This document shows, piece by piece, positions 18,305 through 27,199 of a DNA stretch of 64,000 nt. Each line of letters starts with the position of its first letter. The stretch's first letter is position 1. The translations under genes were made by a program, and so were the position numbers. A model generated the notes under the pieces. It did not search any database. It was not told the DNA's origin and saw only the letters and a list, made by a program, of their open reading frames with translations. The stretch lies in assembly GCF_039521365.1 (NCBI RefSeq), contig NZ_BAAACF010000001.1:1116001-1180000 (forward strand). The letters are read 5' to 3'. The DNA comes from Clostridium_AW malenominatum. GTDB lineage: Bacteria; Bacillota; Clostridia; Clostridiales; Clostridiaceae.

Positions 18305-18413
18305 AAATTGCAATTTCAAAAGACTGATATTTAGAGGAAATTTAAAGATAATATAGAATATAAAACAATAAATGGTATATTTTCTTAAAAGAATTAATTG
18401 CAATTGTTATACT
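18305..18413 (+). promoter_or_regulatory. Two AATTGCAATT palindromes and candidate promoter of the Pdu two-component genes
   Basis: AAATTGCAATTT at 18305-18316 and AATTGCAATT at 18396-18405 are palindromes with centres exactly 90 bases apart. The second lies between a weak -35 (TTAAAA, 18385-18390) and a -10 (TATACT, 18408-18413). Their symmetry and placement suggest a regulator site, but AT-rich palindromes are common in such genomes. Confidence 0.3.
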
Positions 18414-18445
18414 TACTGAATTCATTAATTAGAGGGGTGAATAAT

Positions 18446-19675
18446 ATGTTAATGTATAATTTAAAAGATATATTTGATATTAGTATATTACAAGAAATTC
18501 AGGATAGATTTTGTGAATCAACTGGGTTTTCGGCAGTTACAGTGGATTATACAGGAAGGCCAATAACCCGATATAGCAACTTTTCTTCATTTTGTAAGCT
18601 TGTAAGAAAGAACGAAAAACATCTTCAATTATGTCATAGGTCCGATGCTTATGGAGGAATTGAAGCTGTAAGGAAGGGCGAGTCACATATTTATATATGC
18701 CACGCTGGGCTTGTAGATATGGCAGTGCCTATTGTTTTAAACGGTCAATATCTTGGAGCAATAATGGCTGGTCAAGTGAAAATGAAAGAAAATGAATTAA
18801 GTGAATTAGATAATATAATGGAATTTACTAAGGGGATATTAGAAGATGAAGAAATAAGGAAAGCCTATGAAGACATTCCAGTAGTCACTCGTGAGAAGGT
18901 CGTTGCTGCAGCAAAGCTTATGTATGTTGTCTCAAACTACATAGTTGAAAAAGGCGCCATTAGCTTAATGCAAGAGAAGCTAAGTAGTAAAAATAGAGAA
19001 CTCATAGAGGAGATAAAGGCGCGAGAAAATCTGGAGAAAGCTTTGAAGGATAGCGAGATGAAAGCACTCCAGCTTCAAATTAAGCCTCACTTCATGTTTA
19101 ATGTTCTTGATAATATAGCTAGTCTTGCCATGATAGAAAATGCTGAAAGAACAAGAGAATTAGTATATTTATTTGCGGAAATAATGAGATATATAGTAAA
19201 GAACGCAGATAAAATAGTTAAAGTTAATGAAGAAATAGACGAAATTGAAAAATACTTAAAAATACAAGCTATTAGATTTGGCGGTAAAATAAATTATAAT
19301 ATTGATATAGATGAAAATATAAAAGACATAGGTATACCTTCAATGATAATTCAGCCCTTTGTTGAAAACTCTGTAATTCATGGAATAGAGAAAAAGGAAG
19401 GCAACGGTTCAATAGAAGTTTTAGGATATTCTTTTGAGGAGAATATAATATTTGAAGTTAGGGATGATGGCGTTGGAATGACAAAGCACCGACTAAAGGA
19501 AGTTATGGAATCATTTGAAGCAAAGACTATTGTAGGAAAATCTACGGGATTAGGGATAGCAAACGTTAATAAAAGAATTATGTATACGTATGGAAGTGAA
19601 TATAAGGTTAGTATTAAAAGCAGTCCAAATATAGGAACAACGGTTATAATAAAAATACCAAGAATTTTTACATAA
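18446..19675 (+). CDS. PocR-domain sensor histidine kinase of the Pdu locus
   Basis: A 409-residue protein without membrane helices. Residues 3-170 form a PocR-type ligand-binding domain (VTVDYTGRPITRYSNFSSFC, with Cys at SFCKLV, LCHRSD and ICHAGL). A coiled coil follows. The LytS-type kinase module comes next (phosphoacceptor His in LQLQIKPHFMFNVLDN) and a HATPase domain with DDGVGM and GLGIANV. PocR domains are thought to sense small diols or derivatives, so it probably senses 1,2-propanediol or glycerol in the cytoplasm. ATG 18446 follows GAGGGGTGA. It pairs with the response regulator downstream. Confidence 0.9.
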   Translation: MLMYNLKDIFDISILQEIQDRFCESTGFSAVTVDYTGRPITRYSNFSSFCKLVRKNEKHLQLCHRSDAYGGIEAVRKGESHIYICHAGLVDMAVPIVLNGQYLGAIMAGQVKMKENELSELDNIMEFTKGILEDEEIRKAYEDIPVVTREKVVAAAKLMYVVSNYIVEKGAISLMQEKLSSKNRELIEEIKARENLEKALKDSEMKALQLQIKPHFMFNVLDNIASLAMIENAERTRELVYLFAEIMRYIVKNADKIVKVNEEIDEIEKYLKIQAIRFGGKINYNIDIDENIKDIGIPSMIIQPFVENSVIHGIEKKEGNGSIEVLGYSFEENIIFEVRDDGVGMTKHRLKEVMESFEAKTIVGKSTGLGIANVNKRIMYTYGSEYKVSIKSSPNIGTTVIIKIPRIFT

Positions 19676-19687
19676 GGGAGCGAGGAT

Positions 19688-20725
19688 GTGTGTAGAATTG
19701 TTTTGGTTGAAAATGAATGTTTGACAAGGGAAGTGCTAAAAATAATTATTTCAAAAAATATAAGAGGAGCATCTATAGTAGGAGAAACTGACAATGGAAA
19801 AGCTGCAGTACATATGTGTGAAAAACTTAAGCCAGATATAATTTTTATAGATGTGAAAATTTCTGGAATTAATGGATTAGATGCTTCAAAGATTATTAGA
19901 AACAAAAATAAAGATATAATTATAATATTTCTTACGGCATATGAAGAGGAGGAAATTATACAAAACTATATAAATTCAGGAGGGAATGATTATATTTTAA
20001 AGCCATCTAGACCAGAGAAAATTATAAGCATGGTAAACAAATATATGGACAAACTTAAAAATAATGAGTTGATGACAACAGCTATGAGAAAAGAACTTAT
20101 TGGATTTATTATAGATCAAGACTATAGCTCATCGAAGAAAATATTGAATGAAATTTTAGACAATCTTCAGGTTATATATAGTGAAGAAATTTATGAGTTT
20201 AAATTATCTTGTAAAGAAGTTGTTGGTGACATAATTGGAGCCTTTGATACATTGAATCTAAAAGCTGATAAATTAAAACTTGACCATATTAAGTTTTTTA
20301 GTCAAGTACCACCACTTGTAGATTATTATTTAATAAGGAGGTGGGCCTTTAAGGTGTTAGATGCGGTGTTTGAAATAATTATAGATAACAAAAAAACAAA
20401 TGATGATAACAAATTGAAGGTAGCACTTAACTATATTGAAAAGAATTATTTGAAAAAAATAAATTTGTATGAGGTAGCTGAATATATAAATTTTAGTCCA
20501 TTTTATTTAAGTAAACAATTTAAAAAAGAAATAGGTATTAACTTTATTGAATATGTTACAAAACTAAAAATGGAGAAAGCTAAGGAATTATTGGCTAACA
20601 CCAACATGCCTATTATAAATATAGCATTGGAACTTTCTTATAATGAGCAAAACTATTTCAGTAGAGTTTTTAGGAAGCATTTTAAAATGACACCATCAGA
20701 ATATAGAGATAAGATACATAGATAG
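19688..20725 (+). CDS. AraC-type response regulator of the Pdu locus
   Basis: A 345-residue YesN-like regulator. The receiver domain (1-120) has the phosphoacceptor Asp55 in IIFIDVKISG, the switch Thr in FLTAYEE and Lys in YILKPS. A helical linker follows, then a C-terminal AraC double helix-turn-helix (about 240-342: LYEVAEYINFSPFYLSKQFKKE and INIALELSYNEQNYFSRVFRKH). It starts at GTG 19688, 12 bases after the kinase stop. It is the expected activator of the pdu operon beginning 236 bases downstream. In Salmonella, PocR itself fuses sensing and AraC functions; here they are split into two proteins. Confidence 0.93.
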   Translation: MCRIVLVENECLTREVLKIIISKNIRGASIVGETDNGKAAVHMCEKLKPDIIFIDVKISGINGLDASKIIRNKNKDIIIIFLTAYEEEEIIQNYINSGGNDYILKPSRPEKIISMVNKYMDKLKNNELMTTAMRKELIGFIIDQDYSSSKKILNEILDNLQVIYSEEIYEFKLSCKEVVGDIIGAFDTLNLKADKLKLDHIKFFSQVPPLVDYYLIRRWAFKVLDAVFEIIIDNKKTNDDNKLKVALNYIEKNYLKKINLYEVAEYINFSPFYLSKQFKKEIGINFIEYVTKLKMEKAKELLANTNMPIINIALELSYNEQNYFSRVFRKHFKMTPSEYRDKIHR

Positions 20726-20728
20726 AAG

Positions 20729-20757
20729 AGCCTGCATTTATTGCAGGCTTTTTGTTT
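20729..20757 (+). terminator. Terminator after the Pdu two-component genes
   Basis: An 8-bp GC-rich stem AGCCTGCA (20729-20736) with TGCAGGCT (20742-20749), followed by TTTTTG. It separates regulator and structural transcripts. Confidence 0.9.
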
Positions 20758-20866
20758 TGAAAATTATAGATAGGTAAAGTTAATGATAATTTTTTGTCCT
20801 TTTGAATTGAAATGAAAAATTCATTAATTAAAAACAAGACATATTTTTATCCTTAGAGGACAAGTA

Positions 20867-20924
20867 TGTGTAAAGTAAAAAACTGTAAGTGTTAGTATTA
20901 TATACTATATAAACGATTTACACA
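20867..20924 (+). promoter_or_regulatory. Candidate activator sites in the pduA promoter region
   Basis: TGTGTAAA at about 20866-20873 is repeated in inverted form as TTTACACA at about 20917-20924. TGTAAAGT (20868) and TGTAAGTG (20884) form direct repeats 16 bases apart. A TATACT -10 (about 20901) lacks a good -35, as expected for an activator-dependent promoter. Such repeats would suit the AraC-type response regulator encoded just upstream. No cobalamin-riboswitch motif was seen in this leader. Confidence 0.4.
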
Positions 20925-20961
20925 GTTATAAAAATAATATTAAGTATAAGGGGGAAAGATT

Positions 20962-21240
20962 ATGACAAATGAAGCATTGGGAATGATTGAAACAAAAGGC
21001 TTAGTTGGCGCTATTGAAGCTGCTGACGCTATGGTAAAATCAGCAAACGTTAACCTTATTGGCTATGAAAAAATTGGTTCAGGACTTGTTACAGTGATGG
21101 TAAGAGGAGACGTAGGCGCTGTAAAAGCAGCGACAGATGCAGGGGCAGCAGCAGCTGGTAAAGTTGGAGAGGTTATATCAATTCATGTAATTCCAAGACC
21201 ACATAAAGAAGTTGAAAGTATATTGCCTAAAACTGTTTAA
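20962..21240 (+). CDS. pduA: Microcompartment hexameric shell protein PduA
   Basis: A 92-residue single BMC-domain protein. The pore loop EKIGSG (Ser40) and the segment VTVMVRGDVGAVKAATDAGAAAA are the PduA pattern, and the C-terminus HVIPRPHKEVESILP matches. Hexamers tile the shell facets, and the Ser-lined pore favours passage of 1,2-propanediol. ATG 20962 follows GGGGGAAAG. It is the first gene of the structural operon and is nearly identical in design to PduJ at 27702. Confidence 0.97.
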   Translation: MTNEALGMIETKGLVGAIEAADAMVKSANVNLIGYEKIGSGLVTVMVRGDVGAVKAATDAGAAAAGKVGEVISIHVIPRPHKEVESILPKTV

Positions 21241-21260
21241 ATAGTAAGGAGGTATAAAAA

Positions 21261-22058
21261 ATGTCAGAGTTATTAGTAGAAAAAATTATGGAACAAGTAA
21301 TGAAAAAGGTGGGAGAGAGCAAAGTAGAAGAAAAAGTTTGCTCAGCACCAGTAAAGAATTTTACAGCAGCAGGACTTACTGAATTTGTTGGAACAGCAAT
21401 TGGTGATACTATAGGACTTGTAATAGCTAATGTAGATTATAACCTTCATGAAGCTATGGGCATTGATAAAAAATATCGCTCAATAGGTATACTTGGTGCT
21501 AGAACAGGGGCAGGACCACATATATTTGCCGCTGATGAAGCAGTTAAGGCTACAAATACAGAAATTATATCTATCGAGCTTCCAAGAGATACAAAGGGTG
21601 GAGCGGGTCATGGATCTTTAATAATATTTGGTGCAGAAGATGTGTCCGACGTAAGAAGAGCTATTGAGGTAGCATTAAAAGAATTGGACAGAACCTTTGG
21701 AGATGTTTATTCTAACGAAGCAGGACATTTAGAGTTTCAATATACAGCAAGAGCAAGTTATGCTTGCAATAAGGCTTTTAATGCTCCAATTGGAAAGTCC
21801 TTTGGAATTATTGTTGGAGCACCAGCTGCAATAGGAGTTGTTATAGCAGATACAGCTGTAAAAGCAGCTAGTGTAGAAGTAATTTCCTATTCTTCACCAA
21901 GCGGGGGCACAAGCCATAGCAACGAGTCTATTTTAGCTATCTCTGGTGATTCAGGTGCAGTAAGACAAGCTTTGATTGCAGCTAGAGAAGTTGGAATTAC
22001 CTTACTTGAAGCACTTGGAGGTGCAAGTGCGCCATCATCTACAAAACCATATATTTAA
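21261..22058 (+). CDS. pduB: Microcompartment trimeric shell protein PduB
   Basis: A 265-residue tandem-BMC (BMC-T) protein. An amphipathic N-terminal helix (LLVEKIMEQVMKKVGE) and linker precede two BMC domains (about 40-145 and 150-255). In Salmonella the PduB N-terminal helix links shell and enzyme core, and here it resembles the enzyme-borne targeting helices. Length fits PduB (about 270). AAGGAGGTAT precedes its ATG. Confidence 0.95.
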   Translation: MSELLVEKIMEQVMKKVGESKVEEKVCSAPVKNFTAAGLTEFVGTAIGDTIGLVIANVDYNLHEAMGIDKKYRSIGILGARTGAGPHIFAADEAVKATNTEIISIELPRDTKGGAGHGSLIIFGAEDVSDVRRAIEVALKELDRTFGDVYSNEAGHLEFQYTARASYACNKAFNAPIGKSFGIIVGAPAAIGVVIADTAVKAASVEVISYSSPSGGTSHSNESILAISGDSGAVRQALIAAREVGITLLEALGGASAPSSTKPYI

Positions 22059-22087
22059 TGAAATAATTCCTAGAGGGAGGGAGCAAA

Positions 22088-23752
22088 ATGAAATCAAAAA
22101 GATTTGAAGTACTTGCTAAACGTTCTGTCAATCAAGATGGATTTGTAAAGGAGTGGGCTGATGTTGGTCTTATAGCAATGAATAGCCCTAATGATCCAAA
22201 ACCAAGTGTTAAAATTACAAATGGTAAGATTGTTGAACTAGACGGTAAAAAGAGAGAAGAATTTGATTTTATAGATAGATTTATTGCTGATTACGCTATA
22301 AATATTGATAGGGCTGAAGAAGTTGCTAATATAGATTCGGTTAAACTTGCAAAAATGTTATGCGATGTTAATGTTCCACGAAATGAAATTATTAAGCTTA
22401 CAACTGCAATGACACCAGCAAAAGTAGTTGATGTTTTAGAGAATATGAACGTTGTAGAAATGATGATGGCTCTTCAAAAAATGAGAGCAAGAAAAACTCC
22501 ATCGAATCAATGCCACGTTACAAACTTAAAAGATAACTGTGTTCAAATTGCAGCAGATGCGGCAGAAGCTGCAATAAGAGGATTTGATGAGATGGAGACT
22601 ACAGTTGGTATAGCTCGTTATGCTCCTTTTAACGCAGTAGGACTTCTTGTTGGCTCTCAGACAGGTAGAGGCGGCATACTTACTCAATGTGCAGTAGAAG
22701 AAGCAACAGAGCTAATACTAGGGATGAGAGGATTAACTTGTTACGCTGAAACAGTTTCTGTTTACGGTACAGAACAAGTATTTACAGATGGAGACGATAC
22801 TCCATGGTCAAAGGCATTTTTAGCATCTGCATATGCTTCAAGAGGACTGAAGATGAGATTCACATCTGGTACAGGCTCTGAAGTTCTTATGGGAAATGCC
22901 GAAGGAAAATCCATGCTTTACTTGGAAGCTAAATGTGTTTTTGTTACAAAGGGTGCAGGAGCTCAAGGACTACAAAATGGTTCAATAAGCTGTATTGGCG
23001 TACCAGGTGCAGTACCTTCTGGTATTAGAGCTGTCCTAGCTGAAAACTTAATTACCACTATGCTAGATATGGAAGTAGCATCTGGAAATGATCAAACTTT
23101 CTCTCATTCAGATATAAGAAGAACAGCAAGAACATTAATGCAAATGCTTCCAGGAACTGACTTCATATTCTCGGGTTATAGCGCAACTCCAAATTACGAT
23201 AACATGTTTGCAGGCTCTAACTTTGATGCAGAAGACTTTGATGACTACAATATACTTCAAAGAGATCTTATGGTTGATGGTGGATTAAGACCTGTTTCAG
23301 AAAGTGAAGTTGTGAAAGTTAGAAATAAGGCAGCAAGAGCCCTTCAAGCTGTATTTGAAGAATTGGGCTTACCAGCAATAACAGACGAAGAGGTTGAAGC
23401 AGCTACCTATGCTCATGGAAGTAAGGATATGCCAGATAGAAATGTAGTTGAGGATTTAAAAGCTACACAGGAAATGATGAATAGAGGAATAACAGGACTT
23501 GATGTAGTAAAAGCTCTTTCAAAACATGGATTTGAGGATGTGGCTGAAAACGTTCTTAATATGTTAAAACAAAGAGTTTCCGGTGACTATTTGCATACAT
23601 CATCAATTATAGATAAAGACTTTAATGTAATAAGCGCAGTAAATAATCTTAATGATTATGCAGGGCCTGGAACTGGATATAGAATTAGCAAGGAAAGATG
23701 GGAAGAAATTAAAAATATACCAAATGCTAAAGGGCCAGCAGATTTTCAATAA
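22088..23752 (+). CDS. pduC: B12-dependent diol dehydratase large subunit
   Basis: A 554-residue catalytic alpha subunit, the family length. It is recognisable from the opening RFEVLAKRSVNQDGFVKEW, the barrel segment CYAETVSVYGTEQVFTDGDD and PGAVPSGIRAV. With PduD and PduE it forms an alpha2-beta2-gamma2 enzyme that converts 1,2-propanediol to propionaldehyde (and can take glycerol) by adenosylcobalamin radical chemistry in the compartment lumen. Diol and glycerol dehydratases are too similar to separate by eye; the PduP/PduL/PduT neighbours favour propanediol. Confidence 0.96.
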   Translation: MKSKRFEVLAKRSVNQDGFVKEWADVGLIAMNSPNDPKPSVKITNGKIVELDGKKREEFDFIDRFIADYAINIDRAEEVANIDSVKLAKMLCDVNVPRNEIIKLTTAMTPAKVVDVLENMNVVEMMMALQKMRARKTPSNQCHVTNLKDNCVQIAADAAEAAIRGFDEMETTVGIARYAPFNAVGLLVGSQTGRGGILTQCAVEEATELILGMRGLTCYAETVSVYGTEQVFTDGDDTPWSKAFLASAYASRGLKMRFTSGTGSEVLMGNAEGKSMLYLEAKCVFVTKGAGAQGLQNGSISCIGVPGAVPSGIRAVLAENLITTMLDMEVASGNDQTFSHSDIRRTARTLMQMLPGTDFIFSGYSATPNYDNMFAGSNFDAEDFDDYNILQRDLMVDGGLRPVSESEVVKVRNKAARALQAVFEELGLPAITDEEVEAATYAHGSKDMPDRNVVEDLKATQEMMNRGITGLDVVKALSKHGFEDVAENVLNMLKQRVSGDYLHTSSIIDKDFNVISAVNNLNDYAGPGTGYRISKERWEEIKNIPNAKGPADFQ

Positions 23753-23778
23753 TTAGTGTGAAGAAAGGAGATAAAATT

Positions 23779-24447
23779 ATGGATATGAGCGAAAAAGCAA
23801 TTCGTGAGATAGTGGAAGAAGTATTGAGGAATTTCAATCTTGAAAATAGTCAAGTTCAAATAGATAAAAATGAAGTCATCAAGAAGGCTGCAAGTAACGG
23901 GAAAATGAAGTTAGCTGAAAAATGTGATGCTGCCTTAGGTACTAGAAAAGACGAAGTAGTTATTGGTATAGCTCCAGCTTTTTCTGTACATCAGCATAAA
24001 ACAATAATTGACTTACCTCATCACAAGGTATTAAGAGAAATAATTGCAGGTATAGAAGAAGAGGGATTAAAGTGCAGAGTTATTAGAGTATATAGAACAT
24101 CTGACGTATCAATCATAGCTCACGAAGCTGCGAAACTTAGTGGTTCTGGTATAGGTATTGGGATACAATCAAAAGGCACTATCCTAATACATCAAAAGGA
24201 TTTATTCCAACTAAGTAATCTAGAATTATTTCCACAAGCACCAGTATTGGATTTAAATGTGTACAGACTTATAGGAAAAAATGCAGCTAAATATGCAAAG
24301 GGTGAGTCGCCAAAGCCTGTAGAAACAAGAAATGATCAAATGGCTAGACCAAAGTTTCAAGCACTAGCAGCACTTTTACATATAAAAGAGACTGAGAGTG
24401 TAGATGAAAATAAAAAAAGTCAGGAAGTAGAAGTTAGTTTTAACTAA
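23779..24447 (+). CDS. pduD: Diol dehydratase medium subunit
   Basis: A 222-residue beta subunit (Salmonella PduD has 224). An amphipathic N-terminal helix (AIREIVEEVLRNFN) is the known encapsulation signal of PduD. The core has DEVVIGIAPAFSVHQHKTI, RVIRVYRTSDVSIIAHEAA and SGIGIGIQSKGT, which contact cobalamin. ATG 23779 with AAAGGAG fits better than the in-frame GTG 23758, and gives the expected N-terminus. The stop overlaps the next reading frame. Confidence 0.95.
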   Translation: MDMSEKAIREIVEEVLRNFNLENSQVQIDKNEVIKKAASNGKMKLAEKCDAALGTRKDEVVIGIAPAFSVHQHKTIIDLPHHKVLREIIAGIEEEGLKCRVIRVYRTSDVSIIAHEAAKLSGSGIGIGIQSKGTILIHQKDLFQLSNLELFPQAPVLDLNVYRLIGKNAAKYAKGESPKPVETRNDQMARPKFQALAALLHIKETESVDENKKSQEVEVSFN

Positions 24448-24461
24448 TGGGGGTGGATTTA

Positions 24462-24980
24462 ATGGACGAAAAAATGTTGATAGAAAAAGTAATTAGGGAA
24501 GTTATGGCGTCAATGGCAGGTAATGCTACTGAGGTTTCTCAAAATAATTGTTGTGAAAAAGCAACGTGCAAGGTTTCACTTCAGGATTATCCATTAGCAT
24601 CAAAGAAACCTGAACTTGTTAAGACACCTACTAATAAGAGCCTAAATGATATAACTCTTAAAGGGGTACTTAATGGAGAAATTACTGCAAAGGATATAAA
24701 AATATCACCTGAAACTCTTGAGATGCAAGCTCAAATTGCTGAAGCGGCTGGAAGAGACGCCTTCGCAAGAAATCTTAGAAGAGCTGCAGAGCTTATAGCG
24801 GTGCCAGATGAGAGAATACTTGAAATTTATAATTCTTTAAGACCTTATCGCTCAACAAAACAAGAGCTTTTAGATATAGCCGAAGAGTTAGATAAAAAGT
24901 ATAATGCAAAAATAAATAGTGCCTTTGTAACAGAGGCTGCAGAGGTTTACGAACAGAGAAACAGATTAAAGAGAGGATAA
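24462..24980 (+). CDS. pduE: Diol dehydratase small subunit
   Basis: A 172-residue gamma subunit (Salmonella PduE has 173). The N-terminal helix (MLIEKVIREVMASMAG) is of the encapsulation type, followed by a Cys-rich linker (NNCCEKATCKVS) and the conserved helical core (GRDAFARNLRRAAELIAVPDERILEIYNSLRPYRS). ATG 24462 follows GGGGGTGG; an in-frame ATG at 24447 overlaps the pduD stop and has no ribosome site. Confidence 0.95.
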   Translation: MDEKMLIEKVIREVMASMAGNATEVSQNNCCEKATCKVSLQDYPLASKKPELVKTPTNKSLNDITLKGVLNGEITAKDIKISPETLEMQAQIAEAAGRDAFARNLRRAAELIAVPDERILEIYNSLRPYRSTKQELLDIAEELDKKYNAKINSAFVTEAAEVYEQRNRLKRG

Positions 24981-24984
24981 AAGC

Positions 24985-26817
24985 ATGAAATTAGTGGCTG
25001 GTGTTGATATTGGAAATGCTACTACAGAGACTTCTATTGCAAAATTTTATAATGATAAAAAAATTGAGTTTATCTCTAGTGGCATAGTTAAAACCACTGG
25101 CATGAAAGGTACTAGACAAAACATTCATGGTATATTTTCCTCTGTAAAACAGGCATTAGATAAGGTTGGATTATCAATTGAAGATTTGAATTTAATTAGG
25201 ATAAATGAAGCTGCACCTGTAATTGGTGATGTAGCTATGGAAACTATAACTGAAACTATAATAACGGAATCCACAATGATTGGTCATAACCCTTCCACTC
25301 CTGGTGGGCTAGGCCTTGGAGTTGGAACCACTATAAATATTAATAATTTACATGAAATAAGTAATAAGGACCCACTGATAGTTATTATTCCCTCTACAGT
25401 TGATTTTATGGAAGCATCAGAAAAGATAAATAGGGAATTTAATAATGGACGGAATATTGTGGGGGCAATAGTTCAACGTGATGATGGGGTGCTTATAAAT
25501 AATAGAATTTTTAAAAAAATACCTATAGTGGATGAGGTAACTTTAAGCGAGAAAGTACCTTTAGGTATGAGGGCAGCTGTTGAGGTGGCTCCAGTAGGTG
25601 GTGTGGTAGAGGTGCTATCAAATCCTTTTGGAATAGCAACTGCCTTTGAACTTACACCAGAGGAAACAAAAATGATAGTTCCAATAGCTAGAGCCCTTAT
25701 AGGAAATAGATCTGCTGTAGTGATAAAGACACCTAAGGGGGATGTTCAAGAAAGAATTATACCAGCGGGGAAAATTAATGTAACTGGGGAAAAGAGAAGG
25801 AAATCCATAGACGTTGATGAGGGTGCAGAAGAGATAATGAAAACATTAGAATTCTGCTCCCCTATTAAGGATATTAGTGGAGAGCCTGGCACCAACGCAG
25901 GGGGAATGCTTGAGAGAGTAAGGCAGGTAATGGCAAACCTTACTGGTCAAAATCCAGGTGCTATTAAGATACAAGATATTCTCGCTGTGGATACCTTTGT
26001 TCCACAAAAGGTTAAGGGCGGTTTAGCTAATGAATTTTCTATGGAAAATGCTGTAGGAATAGCTACTATGGTAAAGGCAGATAAGCTTCAAATGCAGGCC
26101 ATAGCAAATGAACTAGAAAAACAGCTAGGAGTTTTAGTTGAAGTAGGTGGAGTGGAGGCCGATATGGCAATTAGGGGTGCCTTAACCACTCCAGGAACCA
26201 ATGTACCCCTTGCAATAATTGACATGGGGGCTGGATCTACAGATGCATCCTTCATGTCAAAAGAAAAAAGAAATAAGTCCATTCATTTGGCCGGTGCTGG
26301 GAATATGGTTACTCTGATGATAAATACGGAACTCGGTCTTGATGACATTGATTTAGCAGAGGACATTAAAAAATATCCTTTAGCTAAAGTAGAAAGTCTT
26401 TTCCATGTAAGGCATGAAGATGGTACAGTGCAGTTTTTCGAAAATCCACTAGATCCTAAGGTATTTGGCAAAATAGTAATACTGAAAGAGGGGAATATGG
26501 TTCCCATTCCAGGGGATAATACCTTAGAAAGAATAAAGACTGTTAGAAGGTTTGCTAAGGAGAAGATATTTGTTACAAATGCATTAAGGGCATTAACCAC
26601 AGTATCTGCCACAGGGAATATTAGAGATATTGAATATGTAGTCTTAGTAGGAGGCTCTGCTCTTGACTTTGAAATTCCTCAACTTATAACAGATGCCTTA
26701 TCAAAGTATGGTGTTGTAGCAGGTAGAGCAAATATTCGAGGTACAGAGGGGCCAAGAAATGCTGTGGCATCAGGCCTTATACTATCTTATAGGAAAGAGG
26801 ATGATAAAAATGAATGA
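24985..26817 (+). CDS. pduG: Diol dehydratase reactivase large subunit
   Basis: A 610-residue DdrA/PduG protein with an actin/Hsp70-like ATPase fold. The first phosphate motif is VAGVDIGNATTETSI and the second is AIIDMGAGSTDASF. It uses ATP to release damaged cobalamin from the inactivated dehydratase, working with PduH. It follows pduE by 4 bases and overlaps pduH. Confidence 0.96.
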   Translation: MKLVAGVDIGNATTETSIAKFYNDKKIEFISSGIVKTTGMKGTRQNIHGIFSSVKQALDKVGLSIEDLNLIRINEAAPVIGDVAMETITETIITESTMIGHNPSTPGGLGLGVGTTININNLHEISNKDPLIVIIPSTVDFMEASEKINREFNNGRNIVGAIVQRDDGVLINNRIFKKIPIVDEVTLSEKVPLGMRAAVEVAPVGGVVEVLSNPFGIATAFELTPEETKMIVPIARALIGNRSAVVIKTPKGDVQERIIPAGKINVTGEKRRKSIDVDEGAEEIMKTLEFCSPIKDISGEPGTNAGGMLERVRQVMANLTGQNPGAIKIQDILAVDTFVPQKVKGGLANEFSMENAVGIATMVKADKLQMQAIANELEKQLGVLVEVGGVEADMAIRGALTTPGTNVPLAIIDMGAGSTDASFMSKEKRNKSIHLAGAGNMVTLMINTELGLDDIDLAEDIKKYPLAKVESLFHVRHEDGTVQFFENPLDPKVFGKIVILKEGNMVPIPGDNTLERIKTVRRFAKEKIFVTNALRALTTVSATGNIRDIEYVVLVGGSALDFEIPQLITDALSKYGVVAGRANIRGTEGPRNAVASGLILSYRKEDDKNE

Positions 26818-27169
26818 TCCTAAACCTTCAATAAAGATATACATTTATTCAAATAGATCTCTTTCCAACGGATTAAACAATATACTTTGGGGAATTGAAG
26901 AAGAAGGATTACTATATGAAATAAATATATTTCACATGGAGTCAGCTATAAATCTTGCCTATAAAGCAGCCTTAGACTCTAGGTTAGATGTAGGTATTGG
27001 AGTTGGAGAGGATGGAGAAGTTGTGCTTCACTATGCCAAGCTTAATGAAGAATCCCCTCTATTTATCTGCAATTTACAAAGGGGAAATGTTGTCCTTAGG
27101 ACAATTGGGGCAAATGCAGCTAGATTGGTAAAAGGCATTCCTTTCAAGTTAGTGGGAGATATAGGATGA
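26810..27169 (+). CDS. pduH: Diol dehydratase reactivase small subunit
   Basis: A 119-residue DdrB/PduH protein resembling the PduD fold (YEINIFHMESAINLAYKAALDSRLDVGIGVG). ATG 26810 overlaps the end of pduG by 8 bases and follows AGAGG; longer in-frame starts inside pduG would add an unrelated extension. It swaps with the dehydratase beta subunit during reactivation. Confidence 0.93.
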   Translation: MNDPKPSIKIYIYSNRSLSNGLNNILWGIEEEGLLYEINIFHMESAINLAYKAALDSRLDVGIGVGEDGEVVLHYAKLNEESPLFICNLQRGNVVLRTIGANAARLVKGIPFKLVGDIG

Positions 27170-27199
27170 GACTTAAGCTTTTAGTAGGAGGTGAACTAT

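Noticed and set aside
20757..20961. Adenosylcobalamin riboswitch upstream of pduA
   Set aside because: No B12-box-like motif or suitable stem set was found; control by the adjacent two-component system is simpler.
22088..24980. Calling the dehydratase a glycerol dehydratase
   Set aside because: Sequence alone does not separate the two well; the complete Pdu shell, PduP and PduL context favours 1,2-propanediol as main substrate.
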